Below, one piece after another: positions 23,943 to 32,532 of a stretch of DNA of 64,000 nt. The notes under the pieces were generated by a model that was not told where the DNA came from, searched no databases, and saw nothing but the letters and a program-made list of their open reading frames with translations. Source of the DNA: Christiangramia crocea (lineage in GTDB: Bacteria; Bacteroidota; Bacteroidia; Flavobacteriales; Flavobacteriaceae); NCBI RefSeq assembly GCF_022410465.1, contig NZ_JAJSON010000016.1, positions 1 through 64,000 of the forward strand, written 5' to 3'. Numbering within the stretch: the first letter of the stretch is position 1; the number at the start of each line of letters is the position of its first letter. A program made the position numbers and the translations under genes.

Positions 23943-24352
23943 AATTCTGAAATTTTTTCCCGGAGCCATTCAGGGACAGGAAAGGTTTTATTTTGATCAA
24001 AGTCAAAACAAACCACCACATCCTGGCCTTCAGCGCATATTTCATCCTTTTCATTAAGAATAATATGTTTTAAACCAAAGCTCGAATTCCCGATAAAATC
24101 CAGTTTGGTTTTGATCACTGCCTTACCAGGATAAAAAAGCGGTCTTCTGAAATCACATTTGGTGGAAACCAGCATGGTCCCCTGATTGGAACCTCTATAG
24201 AAGTCATGAATACCGGAAGCTTCCCAGAAGTTCACCCGTCCGCTTTGAAGGTAACGCATGTAAGAAACATTGTTCACATGCTCATACATATCTAGATCAC
24301 TCCAATCGATTCGAATCTCCAGGCTTAATTTAAAATCGGATAAATCGGTCAC
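23939..24352 (-). CDS. Acyl-CoA thioesterase, 4-hydroxybenzoyl-CoA thioesterase fold
   Basis: A 137-residue hotdog-fold thioesterase with the family motif DLDMYEHVNNVSYMRYLQSGR at residues 18-38, where the Asp is the expected nucleophile or base. It likely hydrolyses a fatty or aromatic acyl-CoA; the substrate is not evident. It overlaps the stop of the convergent kinase by 4 bases and the upstream HIT gene by 4 bases (ATGA), so it is coupled to the latter. Confidence 0.88.
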   Translation of the reverse strand: MTDLSDFKLSLEIRIDWSDLDMYEHVNNVSYMRYLQSGRVNFWEASGIHDFYRGSNQGTMLVSTKCDFRRPLFYPGKAVIKTKLDFIGNSSFGLKHIILNEKDEICAEGQDVVVCFDFDQNKTFPVPEWLREKISEF

Positions 24353-24744
24353 AGTTCAACTTTTGAACTAATACTGGCTGCAAGTTCCTTAAATTCCTCA
24401 TCGCTCATCTCAACTTTATTCGAAAAATCCATATCTCCCATCTTATTCAGCGGAATAAGATGAACGTGCGCATGCGGGACTTCCAGGCCTACAACAGCCA
24501 TCCCTACTCTTTTACAAGGCACCGTTTTTTCAAGTGCAAGAGCAACACACCTTGTAAAAAGCATCAGTTCATGATACATATCTGACTCCAGGTCCCAGAT
24601 CTTATCAATTTCCTTTTTAGGAATACACAGAACATGGCCCTTTGTATTGGGATTTATATCCAGAAATGCTAAAAACTGACTGTTTTCAGCAACTTTATAG
24701 GCCGGTATCTCTTTTTTTACGATTTTTGTAAATAATGTTGACAT
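24349..24744 (-). CDS. HIT family nucleotide hydrolase
   Basis: A 131-residue histidine-triad protein with the catalytic motif HAHVHLIPL near residues 91-99, an FTKIVKKEIPAYKV start and FLDINPNTKGHVLCIPK. HIT proteins of this Hint type hydrolyse AMP-linked substrates such as adenosine phosphoramidates. It lies downstream of greA in the same direction and overlaps the thioesterase gene by 4 bases. Confidence 0.92.
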   Translation of the reverse strand: MSTLFTKIVKKEIPAYKVAENSQFLAFLDINPNTKGHVLCIPKKEIDKIWDLESDMYHELMLFTRCVALALEKTVPCKRVGMAVVGLEVPHAHVHLIPLNKMGDMDFSNKVEMSDEEFKELAASISSKVEL

Positions 24745-24773
24745 AATCTGGTTGGTTTTTAATAAAATTAAAG

Positions 24774-24817
24774 AATCCTTTTCTCAAATCCGAAAATACA
24801 GATGAAAGAAAAGGATT
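24774..24817 (-). terminator. Possible terminator or attenuator after greA
   Basis: AATCCTTTTCT (24774-24784) pairs perfectly with AGAAAAGGATT (24807-24817) across a 22-base loop. The T-run on the minus strand is broken (CTTTAATTTTATT), so read-through to the HIT gene is likely. Confidence 0.5.
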
Positions 24818-24839
24818 AAATTTTGACTTAAACGAAAGC

Positions 24840-25316
24840 TTATTCCCTCCAGATCTCTATCACTTCAAATTTTACTGTGCCATTAGGAACTTCTATCTCG
24901 GCCGTATCCCCAACCTTCTTTCCTAAAAGACCTTTACCAATAGGAGAATCTACTGAAATTTTCCCGGATTTTAGATCGGCTTCGCTCTGGGCCACCAGTT
25001 TATATTCCATTTCGGCCCCGTTCGTTTGATTCTTTATTTTAACATGAGAATGCACCAAGACTTTAGACGTATCTAACTGAGACTCGTCTATAACTCTTGC
25101 ATTCGCCACAACTTCTTCAAGTTTGGAGATCTTCATTTCCAACAGACCCTGAGCTTCCTTTGCTGCATCATATTCTGCATTCTCACTTAAATCTCCTTTA
25201 TCTCTTGCTTCCGCTATCGCCTGAGAAGCCTTAGGCCTTTCCACATCTTTAAGATGATTGAGTTCATCTCTAAGCCTTTTCAACCCTTCTGGGGTATAAT
25301 AAGATACTTTACTCAT
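24840..25316 (-). CDS. greA: Transcription elongation factor GreA
   Basis: A 158-residue GreA: N-terminal coiled coil (YYTPEGLKRLRDELNHLKDVERPKASQAIAEARDKGDLSENAEYDAAKE) whose tip carries the conserved acidic residues that enter the RNA polymerase secondary channel, and a C-terminal FKBP-like domain (VDSPIGKGLLGKKVGDTAEIEVPNG). It rescues backtracked polymerase by stimulating transcript cleavage. Full length. Confidence 0.96.
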   Translation of the reverse strand: MSKVSYYTPEGLKRLRDELNHLKDVERPKASQAIAEARDKGDLSENAEYDAAKEAQGLLEMKISKLEEVVANARVIDESQLDTSKVLVHSHVKIKNQTNGAEMEYKLVAQSEADLKSGKISVDSPIGKGLLGKKVGDTAEIEVPNGTVKFEVIEIWRE

Positions 25317-25572
25317 AACTTTCTCGTTTTAATAATTCAGGGCTTCAAGGAGGAAAAATTCCCTGTACCTGAATAAATACCTTATAATGATTTAGTAATA
25401 AATAAAATCCCTGGATACAGGATTGCCCGGATATAAAGGTTTAGCCCTCCGGGATTAAACTATTGCATCATTAACTGAAAAAATCCCATTTATAGCGGGA
25501 TTTCTTTAAACAAATGTAAGAAATTTAATCGTTAGGTACAATTATATTATTTTCGTTGCAACTCAACTTTTT
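25317..25572. promoter_or_regulatory. Divergent region with two stable hairpins
   Basis: Between greA and the lipoprotein gene there are two hairpins: CCCGGA (25426-25431) / TCCGGG (25448-25453), and AAATCCC (25481-25487) / GGGATTT (25497-25503), the second with a T-run on the minus strand (TTTTTTC after it) although no minus-strand gene ends there. A short unannotated RNA or a leader structure is possible. No known riboswitch consensus matches by eye. Confidence 0.35.
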
Positions 25573-26001
25573 ATGAAAAATTTTTTAAGTTTTTTATTCG
25601 TCTTTATACTGGTGACAGCCTGTTCCAGCTCTGATGATAATTACAGGAATAACCCCAACCTGCCAGATCTCAATTTCAGGTTTCAGTTAAACCTGAACTT
25701 TCCTGAATACAACGATCTGCAGTTTGCCGGCAACTCGTATGCTACCTATAATTACGGGGTTAAAGGGATAGTTATCTACAATATCAATAATTCGCAGTAT
25801 GCAGCTTTTGAACTTAGCGATCCCAACCACCCGCCAAATGAATGTTCGGGAATGACTGTGAACGGCGTGATAGCCAGCTGTGGTTGTGATAATAATAAAT
25901 ATAATGTAATCACTGGTGAACTTACCGAAGGAGAAGGTCAATACACCATGAAGCCCTATCGCATCCAGAGGTCTGGTAATACTATAGAGGTCTGGAATTA
26001 A
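25573..26001 (+). CDS. Rieske-fold-like lipoprotein with altered cluster ligands
   Basis: A 142-residue lipoprotein: signal peptide residues 1-16 with lipobox LVTAC (Cys17). The mature part resembles the Rieske fold of flavobacterial nitrite-reductase-small-subunit-like proteins (GIVIYNINNSQYAAFELSDPNHPP, then two cysteine loops). In a true Rieske centre the loops read CxH and CxxH. Here they read NECSG and SCGCDNN, so both histidines are missing. It therefore probably does not hold an ordinary 2Fe-2S cluster; a structural role or another metal is possible. Convergent with the thiamine receptor gene and sharing a terminator region. Confidence 0.65.
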   Translation: MKNFLSFLFVFILVTACSSSDDNYRNNPNLPDLNFRFQLNLNFPEYNDLQFAGNSYATYNYGVKGIVIYNINNSQYAAFELSDPNHPPNECSGMTVNGVIASCGCDNNKYNVITGELTEGEGQYTMKPYRIQRSGNTIEVWN

Positions 26002-26042
26002 AAAAGCCCCCTTTTCAAACCCTACTTTATGAAAAGGAGGCT
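26002..26042 (-). terminator. Terminator after the TonB-dependent receptor
   Basis: A GC-rich stem of about 11 bp pairs AGCCCCCTTTTC (26005-26016) with GAAAAGGAGGCT (26031-26042), with one bulge. The T-run is on the minus strand. It also ends directly at the stop of the convergent lipoprotein gene. Confidence 0.8.
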
Positions 26043-26066
26043 ACTGCTCACAGGCTTCAAAGTCAC

Positions 26067-28448
26067 TTACAACTTCAAAGTAAGCCCGAGCAGAAAATTA
26101 GTGGTTGCCTGCGGATAATAACCCGCTCCATCAAGGGTTTGAACTCCTGAAGGCAAATCTTCATTGGGAATGTCAAAAGTATAATAATATCCGTTAGAGA
26201 CATATTCTTCCCCAAAAATGTTATTCACCAATGCGGTTAAAACAACTTCTCGAAACAACCAGGCTCCCTCCCAGCTGTACTGAATATTAAGATCATTCAC
26301 GAAATAGTCATCCAGCTTAGAGTTTTCGGTCTCTATATTACTCATGTATTGCTCTCCCACATACTTCGAGAAGAAATTCAGTTCCAAACCATCTGTCGGC
26401 ATATAGCTAAAAATGTTACCGGCAACTATTCCCGGAGAATAAGAAATGTCGGTATCACCATACTCAACCAGTTCTCCATTAAAGGTTGAAACGAAATCAA
26501 CATTCTTATTCCGGCTAATGGCTATATTGGGTCTTAACGTGATTTTATCTGAAAGTCTGACGGTTGCATCCACTTCCAGACCTAACCGGTAACTGTTACC
26601 ACTGTTTTCCCGTATAAAAGCCCCAACATCATCAATTCCGCCTGTTAACACTAACTGATTACGGTAATCCATAAAATAAAGGTTAGAATTGATCTGAACC
26701 GAAGGCTTGTTGAATCTCCAGCCAAGCTCAAAATCATTCAGTTCTTCCGGTTCGGGATCGCCGTTCTTGTAATCGGCACGACTCGGTTCACGGTTCGCTC
26801 TTGCATAGGAAAAGTAAAGCTGGTTAGCCGGATTGAATTCATAGGTGAGTCCGGCCTTCGGATTGAAAAAGCTAAAATTATCGTCATTCAGGAACTGGCT
26901 TCCATCATCCAGTATCCCATCTGTCTCATAATGCACCGTTCTAAGCTGAAGATCGGCATAACCCGCCAGCTTTTCGGTTATTGCAAAATTGGCCTTTCCA
27001 TAGATATTGAAATCTGTCTTATCTGAAGTCCCAAAATAATACGGCTCATAAGGATCGTTGTTCCTGGCAAACCTGGTATATATCACTTCTCCAAAATGAT
27101 CGCCTTCATATTTATTCCAGCCACCCCCAAGGGTCACATCCCAGTTACTGTTCTGGTAATTCAGACTAAAAACCGATCCGTAGAAATCATTATCCAGCCA
27201 TTTCCGGCTTACAAGATCAGAAGAGGCTATCTCTTCCCCATTTGCCTCAAAAGACTGAAGACCAAAATTAGTTAAGCCGGCATCTTCGTTGAATTCCTCA
27301 TAATAACCCCTTCCATAGGTATAATGAACGGCAATATTCGAAGACCAGTTAGTTCCGTAATCCTGATTCCACAATAACTGGTAATTGTCCTGAGTGTAAT
27401 TATCAGTCTGGTTATCGTAGAATTTCATAGTGCCGTTTTCATCAAAATAGATCCCTGCAGGATTGAAAGTGCGATTATTTTCAAGGGTTTCCGCATCTAT
27501 TCCATACCATGCCTGGTAAGTTTTTTCTTTTCCTCCAAAACCAAGGGCCTTAACCAGAGTATTCTCATCTACATAAGTTCCCTGAAGGAAATAGGATTTC
27601 AGATCACTGCTTGCACGGTCTATATACCCGTCACTGCGAATTTTAGACGCTCTTCCCGCCATCTCCCAGTGATCATTAATAAGACCGGTGCTGAATTTAA
27701 CTGTATGCTTGAACGTATTATAAGACCCCACACTATTCGCTATCTCTGCCTGTGCCTCTTTCTTATACGAATCTGTGAGAATATTAAGACTGGCACCAAA
27801 GGCTCCCGCTCCATTGGTAGAAGTACCAACCCCTCTTTGCAGCTGAAGGTTCTCTACCGAAGAAGCGAAATCGGGAAGGTCTACCCAGAAAGTCCCCTGA
27901 CTTTCCGCATCGTTATAAGGAACACCATTAATAGTAACATTCACCCGGGTCGCGTCACTCCCCCTAACTCTTATCCCGGTGTAACCTACTCCTGCTCCCG
28001 CATCTGAGGTAGTCACCACATTGGGCATATAGCTCATGAGCACAGGGATATCCTGGCCCAGATTGCGATCCTCAATCTCTTCATTGGTAAGATTACTGTA
28101 AGTTATAGGCGACTGTGCATTGACACGAACCGAAGAAAGAAAAACCTCATCAAGGCTTTCCTGTGCATCTGCAAGGTCAATATCAACTATTTTGTTAGAA
28201 TTTAAAACCACTTTTTTAGTCAACCGATTCCCAAAGGAAAATACAATGGTATAGGTTCCTTCTTCAAGACTCAGGCTATAATTTCCATTTGAATCGGTAA
28301 GTGTTCCGGCACCCGTGCTCTTTACATAGACTGAAGCCTCTTCAATAGGCTCTCCGTTTTCGGAAACTTTTCCTGATAGTTTGAATTCCTGTGAATAGGC
28401 CTGTATGGAAAGTACTAGAAGGCCCAAAAAAAATAATACATTTTTCAT
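26067..28448 (-). CDS. TonB-dependent outer-membrane receptor under TPP riboswitch, predicted thiamine receptor
   Basis: A 793-residue receptor: signal peptide (1-19, ending SIQAYSQ), carboxypeptidase-regulatory-like domain about 20-95, plug domain about 120-225 (SYMPNVV, GIRVRGSDATRVNVTINGVPYNDAESQG) and a 22-strand barrel ending in an aromatic-rich strand (NFLLGLTLKL). Receptors of this type import a bound ligand with TonB energy. What gives the ligand is the TPP riboswitch 120 bases upstream: in Bacteroidota, TPP-controlled TonB receptors are assigned to thiamine or its phosphates. The CarD-like domain is common in SusC and other Bacteroidota receptors, but no SusD gene is next to it. An independent transcript with its own promoter and terminator. 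Confidence 0.9.
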   Translation of the reverse strand: MKNVLFFLGLLVLSIQAYSQEFKLSGKVSENGEPIEEASVYVKSTGAGTLTDSNGNYSLSLEEGTYTIVFSFGNRLTKKVVLNSNKIVDIDLADAQESLDEVFLSSVRVNAQSPITYSNLTNEEIEDRNLGQDIPVLMSYMPNVVTTSDAGAGVGYTGIRVRGSDATRVNVTINGVPYNDAESQGTFWVDLPDFASSVENLQLQRGVGTSTNGAGAFGASLNILTDSYKKEAQAEIANSVGSYNTFKHTVKFSTGLINDHWEMAGRASKIRSDGYIDRASSDLKSYFLQGTYVDENTLVKALGFGGKEKTYQAWYGIDAETLENNRTFNPAGIYFDENGTMKFYDNQTDNYTQDNYQLLWNQDYGTNWSSNIAVHYTYGRGYYEEFNEDAGLTNFGLQSFEANGEEIASSDLVSRKWLDNDFYGSVFSLNYQNSNWDVTLGGGWNKYEGDHFGEVIYTRFARNNDPYEPYYFGTSDKTDFNIYGKANFAITEKLAGYADLQLRTVHYETDGILDDGSQFLNDDNFSFFNPKAGLTYEFNPANQLYFSYARANREPSRADYKNGDPEPEELNDFELGWRFNKPSVQINSNLYFMDYRNQLVLTGGIDDVGAFIRENSGNSYRLGLEVDATVRLSDKITLRPNIAISRNKNVDFVSTFNGELVEYGDTDISYSPGIVAGNIFSYMPTDGLELNFFSKYVGEQYMSNIETENSKLDDYFVNDLNIQYSWEGAWLFREVVLTALVNNIFGEEYVSNGYYYTFDIPNEDLPSGVQTLDGAGYYPQATTNFLLGLTLKL

Positions 28449-28503
28449 CCGTAATGAATTTTACGAATAAAAAGGGGCGATTATTCCTGGTTTAAGTTTA
28501 TAA

Positions 28504-28545
28504 ATAAAAAAATCCTGACATGCCTTTATGGCAATAATCAGGAGT
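28504..28545 (-). terminator. Riboswitch expression-platform terminator
   Basis: On the minus strand TCCTGA (28543-28538) pairs with TCAGGA (28518-28513) around an inner hairpin TGCC-ATAAA-GGCA, followed by seven T. It lies between the TPP aptamer and the receptor ATG, as expected for transcription attenuation when TPP is bound. Confidence 0.8.
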
Positions 28546-28565
28546 ACCTACATTGCGCTTTAGCG

Positions 28566-28642
28566 CAATTCCCTTGGCAGCATTACCTGCCCAGGTTCAT
28601 TGGGTATGATCTCAGCCACGCCTAAGCCCGGCACCCCTTTTT
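28566..28642 (-). promoter_or_regulatory. TPP riboswitch (thi box)
   Basis: Read on the minus strand from 28640, the conserved pieces come in order: GGGGTGCC, GGCTGAGATCATACCC, GAACCTG, a stem GGGCAGGTAATGCTGCC and AAGGGAA. These match the TPP aptamer consensus, including the CUGAGA and ACCU pieces of the J2/3-P4 region. A hairpin GCGCTAAAGCGC overlaps the 3' end and a terminator follows. High TPP should stop transcription of the receptor gene. Confidence 0.95.
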
Positions 28643-28654
28643 GAGATTGTGATG

Positions 28655-28684
28655 CAAATGTAAGATGCTTTTTTAGAAAACCAA
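28655..28684 (-). promoter_or_regulatory. Promoter of the thiamine receptor transcript
   Basis: On the minus strand TTG (28684-28682) and TACATTTG (28662-28655) are 19 bases apart. Transcription should begin near 28648, just before the aptamer. Confidence 0.85.
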
Positions 28685-28736
28685 TACATTTGAAGAGATT
28701 TGAAAGAATTGGCTTAATTTTAGATAAATTTAAACA

Positions 28737-31181
28737 ATGCTTAATTCCAGACGCTCCATTACCGTTAAAGTAGTTGCCGGATATGTAATCGTAGCCATTT
28801 TGGCAGGAATTGCTGTCTGGTATATTCACAACCAGGTAATAGCATATTCTGAAATTGCGCAATCCAACACAGAAAATAACCAGCAGCTTATTCTGGTTAG
28901 TGAGGTTACCACAGACCTCAATGAATCTGAGAATACCAGCCGGAGATTGATCCAGACAGGTGATGAGGAGGAACTGGAGCTATACAACGCCCAGATAGAC
29001 TCTATAAAATCAAAACTGGAAAAACTGGAAGCCAGTTATGAGAATATAGATCTGGAATATGAAGCGGACAGTATTTCCAAACTGCTGGATCAAAAGACAG
29101 AAAACCTTAAGGAGCTGGTTGCTTTAAGGGATAGCGACAGGAATACGAACTATTATGCCAAGGCGCTTGCCGAGCTTAGAAATATTGACGCTTCGTTCAA
29201 AGATTATAACTACGAAAACCGGTTCAGGAACCTTAAACCCTACCAGAAGGATGTACTGGTAAAATGGCTGGAATATTCCAGAGAAGACAATGCTGAACGC
29301 ATTACCACCGAACGTCTTGATTCCCTGGTGAAATCGGTTAAAAGAGTCCTAACCGACCTGGAATTCGCCAACCGGCAGTTTCAAAATGAAGTGATCCAGA
29401 AAGAAAATGAACTGCTGAACAATGATATGGTCCTGAATCAGCAGCTGCGTAATGTACTTTCCAGCCTGGAAAAGAAAGAACGGGAAGATTCGGTAGAGCG
29501 GGCAGAGCTCTTTCAGAGCATGCTGGATAAAACCTCGAATATTGTAATCATCGGAGGATTGATCATTGGGGTTATCATCATTTTCTTCATTATTAACATT
29601 CTTGGTGATGTTACCCGAAGCCAGCGTTACAGGATTCAGCTGGAAGATGCCAAGGAGTTTGCCGAATCACTTCTGGCCCGGCGTGAACAGTTCATGGCAG
29701 CGATAACCCATGACCTGCGAAGTCCTCTTACTACGGTGATGGGTTATACCGATCTCATCAGAAAAACAGATCTTAACGAAAAGCAGAAGCATTATCTTAA
29801 CCAGATCAGAAAATCTTCAGAATTTATCTTAAGGCTGGTGAACGACCTTTTAGATCTATCCAAACTGGAAGCCGGAAAAATGCTGGTTGAAAAAATTTCT
29901 TTCAATCCAAGAAAACTTATCGAAGATACTGTCAACAATATCATCCCGGCTGTGAAGAATAAAGAGGTGAACATTAAAATAAATACTTCGCCGGAAACCA
30001 ATGCACAGATACAAAGTGATCCCTTTAGGATCAAGCAGATACTGGCTAATTTAATTTCCAATGCCTGGAAATTCACAGAAGAGGGAAGTATCATTATCAG
30101 TGCAAAACTCAGGGAGCTACATACCGATGAACATATTCTGGAAATAAGCGTAAAAGATTCCGGGATTGGTATTTCAAAGGAAATGCAGGACAATATTTTT
30201 GAAGAATTCTCTCAGGAAAACAGCAGCATAGAAAAACGATTTGGTGGTTCTGGTCTGGGTCTTGCTATAACTAAGAGACTAACGGAACTTTTAAAAGGTG
30301 AAATAAAAGTGGAAAGCGAACCGGGAGAAGGAAGTGAATTCCTCATTTCCATTCCGGTGAAAAAGCTCTCTGAAGCAAGAGAGGATCTTGAAAAAGAAGA
30401 GAACACTGAAGAAGAAATCATCATGCCTGAGAAGATTGAAAACGCTGGGATGAAAGCCCTGATAGTAGATGATGAACCGGGACAATTATCCCTCACGGTA
30501 GAATTGGCAAAATCTATAGGATTGGAGACCAGTACTGCTGTTAATGGAAAGATTGCCCTGGAAAAACTCCAAACAGATGATTACGATATTGTTCTAACCG
30601 ATATACAAATGCCTGTTATGGATGGTTTTGAGCTCATAAGAAAAATCCGGAAAAATAAGGAGTTCGAAAAACTCCCGGTTATTGCGCTATCCGGACGTAC
30701 CGATGTTAAGGGCGAGACCTATAACAAAGCCGGCTTTAACAACAATCTTTTAAAACCCTATAAGCCAGCAGAATTAAAGAAAAACATTGCGGAATATCTC
30801 CACATAAAGTACAAATCTGAGGCGGAAGACGACAGTTTAAAAAATGGAAAACTTAGATCTGAAAATTATGATCTGCGTGATATTTATGAATTTTCAGGAC
30901 GCGATGAAGAAGCAATGCACACCATCATACAGGCATTTCTTGAAGGAGCCGGCAGCAGTCTGAACGAACTGGAAACCGCCTACCGAGAAAAGGATACAGA
31001 TAAGATGGGTAAACTCGCCCACCGGATGCTGCCTATGCTGCGACAGATGAAGGCAAATGAAGTGGTCTCTGTCCTAATAAAAATGGAAGATCACGAACCG
31101 GTAAGTTCAACCGAATTCGAAAAGTTCCGGAAGAATATCAGAGAGTTAATGGCAAGCCTGGAGGCCGGCACTACAGCTTAA
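28737..31181 (+). CDS. Hybrid sensor histidine kinase / response regulator with HPt domain
   Basis: An 814-residue membrane hybrid kinase. Membrane helices at about 10-28 and 264-284 frame a long helical extracytoplasmic sensor region of CHASE3-like appearance. A dimerisation domain with H325 (AAITHDLRSPLTTVMGYTDLI), HATPase_c (N box LISNAWKF, G1 DSGIGI, G2 GGSGLGLAIT), receiver domain with phosphoacceptor D622 (IVLTDIQMPVMDG) and a C-terminal HPt domain with H762 (KLAHRMLPM) follow. It can run a complete intramolecular phosphorelay. Its end overlaps by 11 bases with the convergent sigma-54 activator, the most likely partner. Confidence 0.94.
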   Translation: MLNSRRSITVKVVAGYVIVAILAGIAVWYIHNQVIAYSEIAQSNTENNQQLILVSEVTTDLNESENTSRRLIQTGDEEELELYNAQIDSIKSKLEKLEASYENIDLEYEADSISKLLDQKTENLKELVALRDSDRNTNYYAKALAELRNIDASFKDYNYENRFRNLKPYQKDVLVKWLEYSREDNAERITTERLDSLVKSVKRVLTDLEFANRQFQNEVIQKENELLNNDMVLNQQLRNVLSSLEKKEREDSVERAELFQSMLDKTSNIVIIGGLIIGVIIIFFIINILGDVTRSQRYRIQLEDAKEFAESLLARREQFMAAITHDLRSPLTTVMGYTDLIRKTDLNEKQKHYLNQIRKSSEFILRLVNDLLDLSKLEAGKMLVEKISFNPRKLIEDTVNNIIPAVKNKEVNIKINTSPETNAQIQSDPFRIKQILANLISNAWKFTEEGSIIISAKLRELHTDEHILEISVKDSGIGISKEMQDNIFEEFSQENSSIEKRFGGSGLGLAITKRLTELLKGEIKVESEPGEGSEFLISIPVKKLSEAREDLEKEENTEEEIIMPEKIENAGMKALIVDDEPGQLSLTVELAKSIGLETSTAVNGKIALEKLQTDDYDIVLTDIQMPVMDGFELIRKIRKNKEFEKLPVIALSGRTDVKGETYNKAGFNNNLLKPYKPAELKKNIAEYLHIKYKSEAEDDSLKNGKLRSENYDLRDIYEFSGRDEEAMHTIIQAFLEGAGSSLNELETAYREKDTDKMGKLAHRMLPMLRQMKANEVVSVLIKMEDHEPVSSTEFEKFRKNIRELMASLEAGTTA

Positions 31182-32532
31182 TCCCGTACTGCTTCAGTTT
31201 ATTATAAAGCGTTTTCCTGTCTATGGAAAGCATACGTGCAGCCTTACTTTTATTTCCCCCGGTCTTTTCAAGTGCATCCAGAATAAGCTGTTCTTCATTC
31301 TTATTTTTGAATAATCCGTAATCATTCTCATTATTATTATTACGGGTAGCAGTAGCTATCTCATGAGGTAATACCTTAAGAGGAATAAGCTCATCCTTAG
31401 TAAGAAGAACGGCACGTTTTACCATGTTTTTCAGTTCCCTTAAGTTACCAGGCCAATTGTAATTACGAAAGGCGTGAATTGCTTCATCTGTAAAGCCCAG
31501 CACATTCTTTTCCAGATCGGCATTAGCCTCATTAAGAAACTGGTTTGCGAACAGCATAAGATCTTCTTTTCTTTCTCTAAGCGCAGGCACCTTGATAGAG
31601 AATTCATTTAGCCTGTGATAGAGATCTTCCCTGAATTCTCCTTCCTTTACAGCTTTTGCAAGGTCCTCATTTGTGGCAGTAACCACCCTTATATCCACAT
31701 CAACCTCGGTATTGCTACCCACCGGTTTAATCCTGCGTTCCTGAAGCGCTCTTAACAACTGTACCTGAAGTTCATACGTAAGATTCCCTATTTCATCCAG
31801 AAACAAGGTACCTCCATTGGCAGCTTCAAAATGACCTGTTTTATCATTGATAGCTCCGGTAAAGGAACCCTTAATATGTCCAAAAAACTCGCTTGATGCT
31901 ATTTCCTTGGGGATTGCCCCGCAATCTACCGCAATAAAAGGTGCGTTATGCCGCTTGCTTTGCAAATGAATGCTCTTGGCTATCTGCTCCTTTCCCGTCC
32001 CGCTCTCCCCTGTAATTAAGACCGACATATTGGTTGGGGCTACCAGTTCTACATAATCGTTCAGTCTTCTGGATGGTTCACTTACTCCTTTTACAAGATC
32101 TTCATTTTCATTCAGGACACCTTTCTCTTTCTTCGCCGGTTTGGCCTTTTTAGGTTTCACCGGAGCAACTTCATTGGTTTCCAGGGCATTTTCTATAGTC
32201 TGTAAAATGGATTCCGGCCTGAAAGGTTTGGATACATAATCAAAAGCTCCTTCCTTCATTGCCTCAACAGCCATACTTATCTCCGCATAACTTGTCATTA
32301 CTATTACCTGGGTAGCCGGATTTTCAGATTTGACATTCTTCAGAACATCAAGCCCATCATTATCAGGTAAACGAACATCGGTAAGGACCAGATCGAATTT
32401 ATCTGAGGCTATTTTCTTGAAGGCTTCGGAAGCATTATAGACCAGTTTTACCTTATAATCCCTTTTCTCAAGAAAAGTTTTTAACATGGTCCCAAATGCC
32501 ACATCATCTTCAACTACCAGAACTTTAGACAT
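31171..32532 (-). CDS. Sigma-54-dependent response regulator, NtrC family
   Basis: A 453-residue activator: receiver domain 1-120 with D52 (LVLTDVRLP), a Lys/Pro-rich linker, an AAA+ domain about 145-375 with Walker A GESGTGKE, Walker B GTLFLDEIGNL and the sigma-54 loop as GSFTGA in place of the usual GAFTGA, and a Fis-type helix-turn-helix at the C-terminus (GGNKSKAARMLSIDRKTLYNKLKQYGI). It should open promoters held by sigma-54 RNA polymerase. Convergent to and overlapping with the hybrid kinase gene by 11 bases, so the two are probably one phosphorelay even though they are not in an operon. The target genes are not evident. Confidence 0.94.
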   Translation of the reverse strand: MSKVLVVEDDVAFGTMLKTFLEKRDYKVKLVYNASEAFKKIASDKFDLVLTDVRLPDNDGLDVLKNVKSENPATQVIVMTSYAEISMAVEAMKEGAFDYVSKPFRPESILQTIENALETNEVAPVKPKKAKPAKKEKGVLNENEDLVKGVSEPSRRLNDYVELVAPTNMSVLITGESGTGKEQIAKSIHLQSKRHNAPFIAVDCGAIPKEIASSEFFGHIKGSFTGAINDKTGHFEAANGGTLFLDEIGNLTYELQVQLLRALQERRIKPVGSNTEVDVDIRVVTATNEDLAKAVKEGEFREDLYHRLNEFSIKVPALRERKEDLMLFANQFLNEANADLEKNVLGFTDEAIHAFRNYNWPGNLRELKNMVKRAVLLTKDELIPLKVLPHEIATATRNNNNENDYGLFKNKNEEQLILDALEKTGGNKSKAARMLSIDRKTLYNKLKQYGIKL

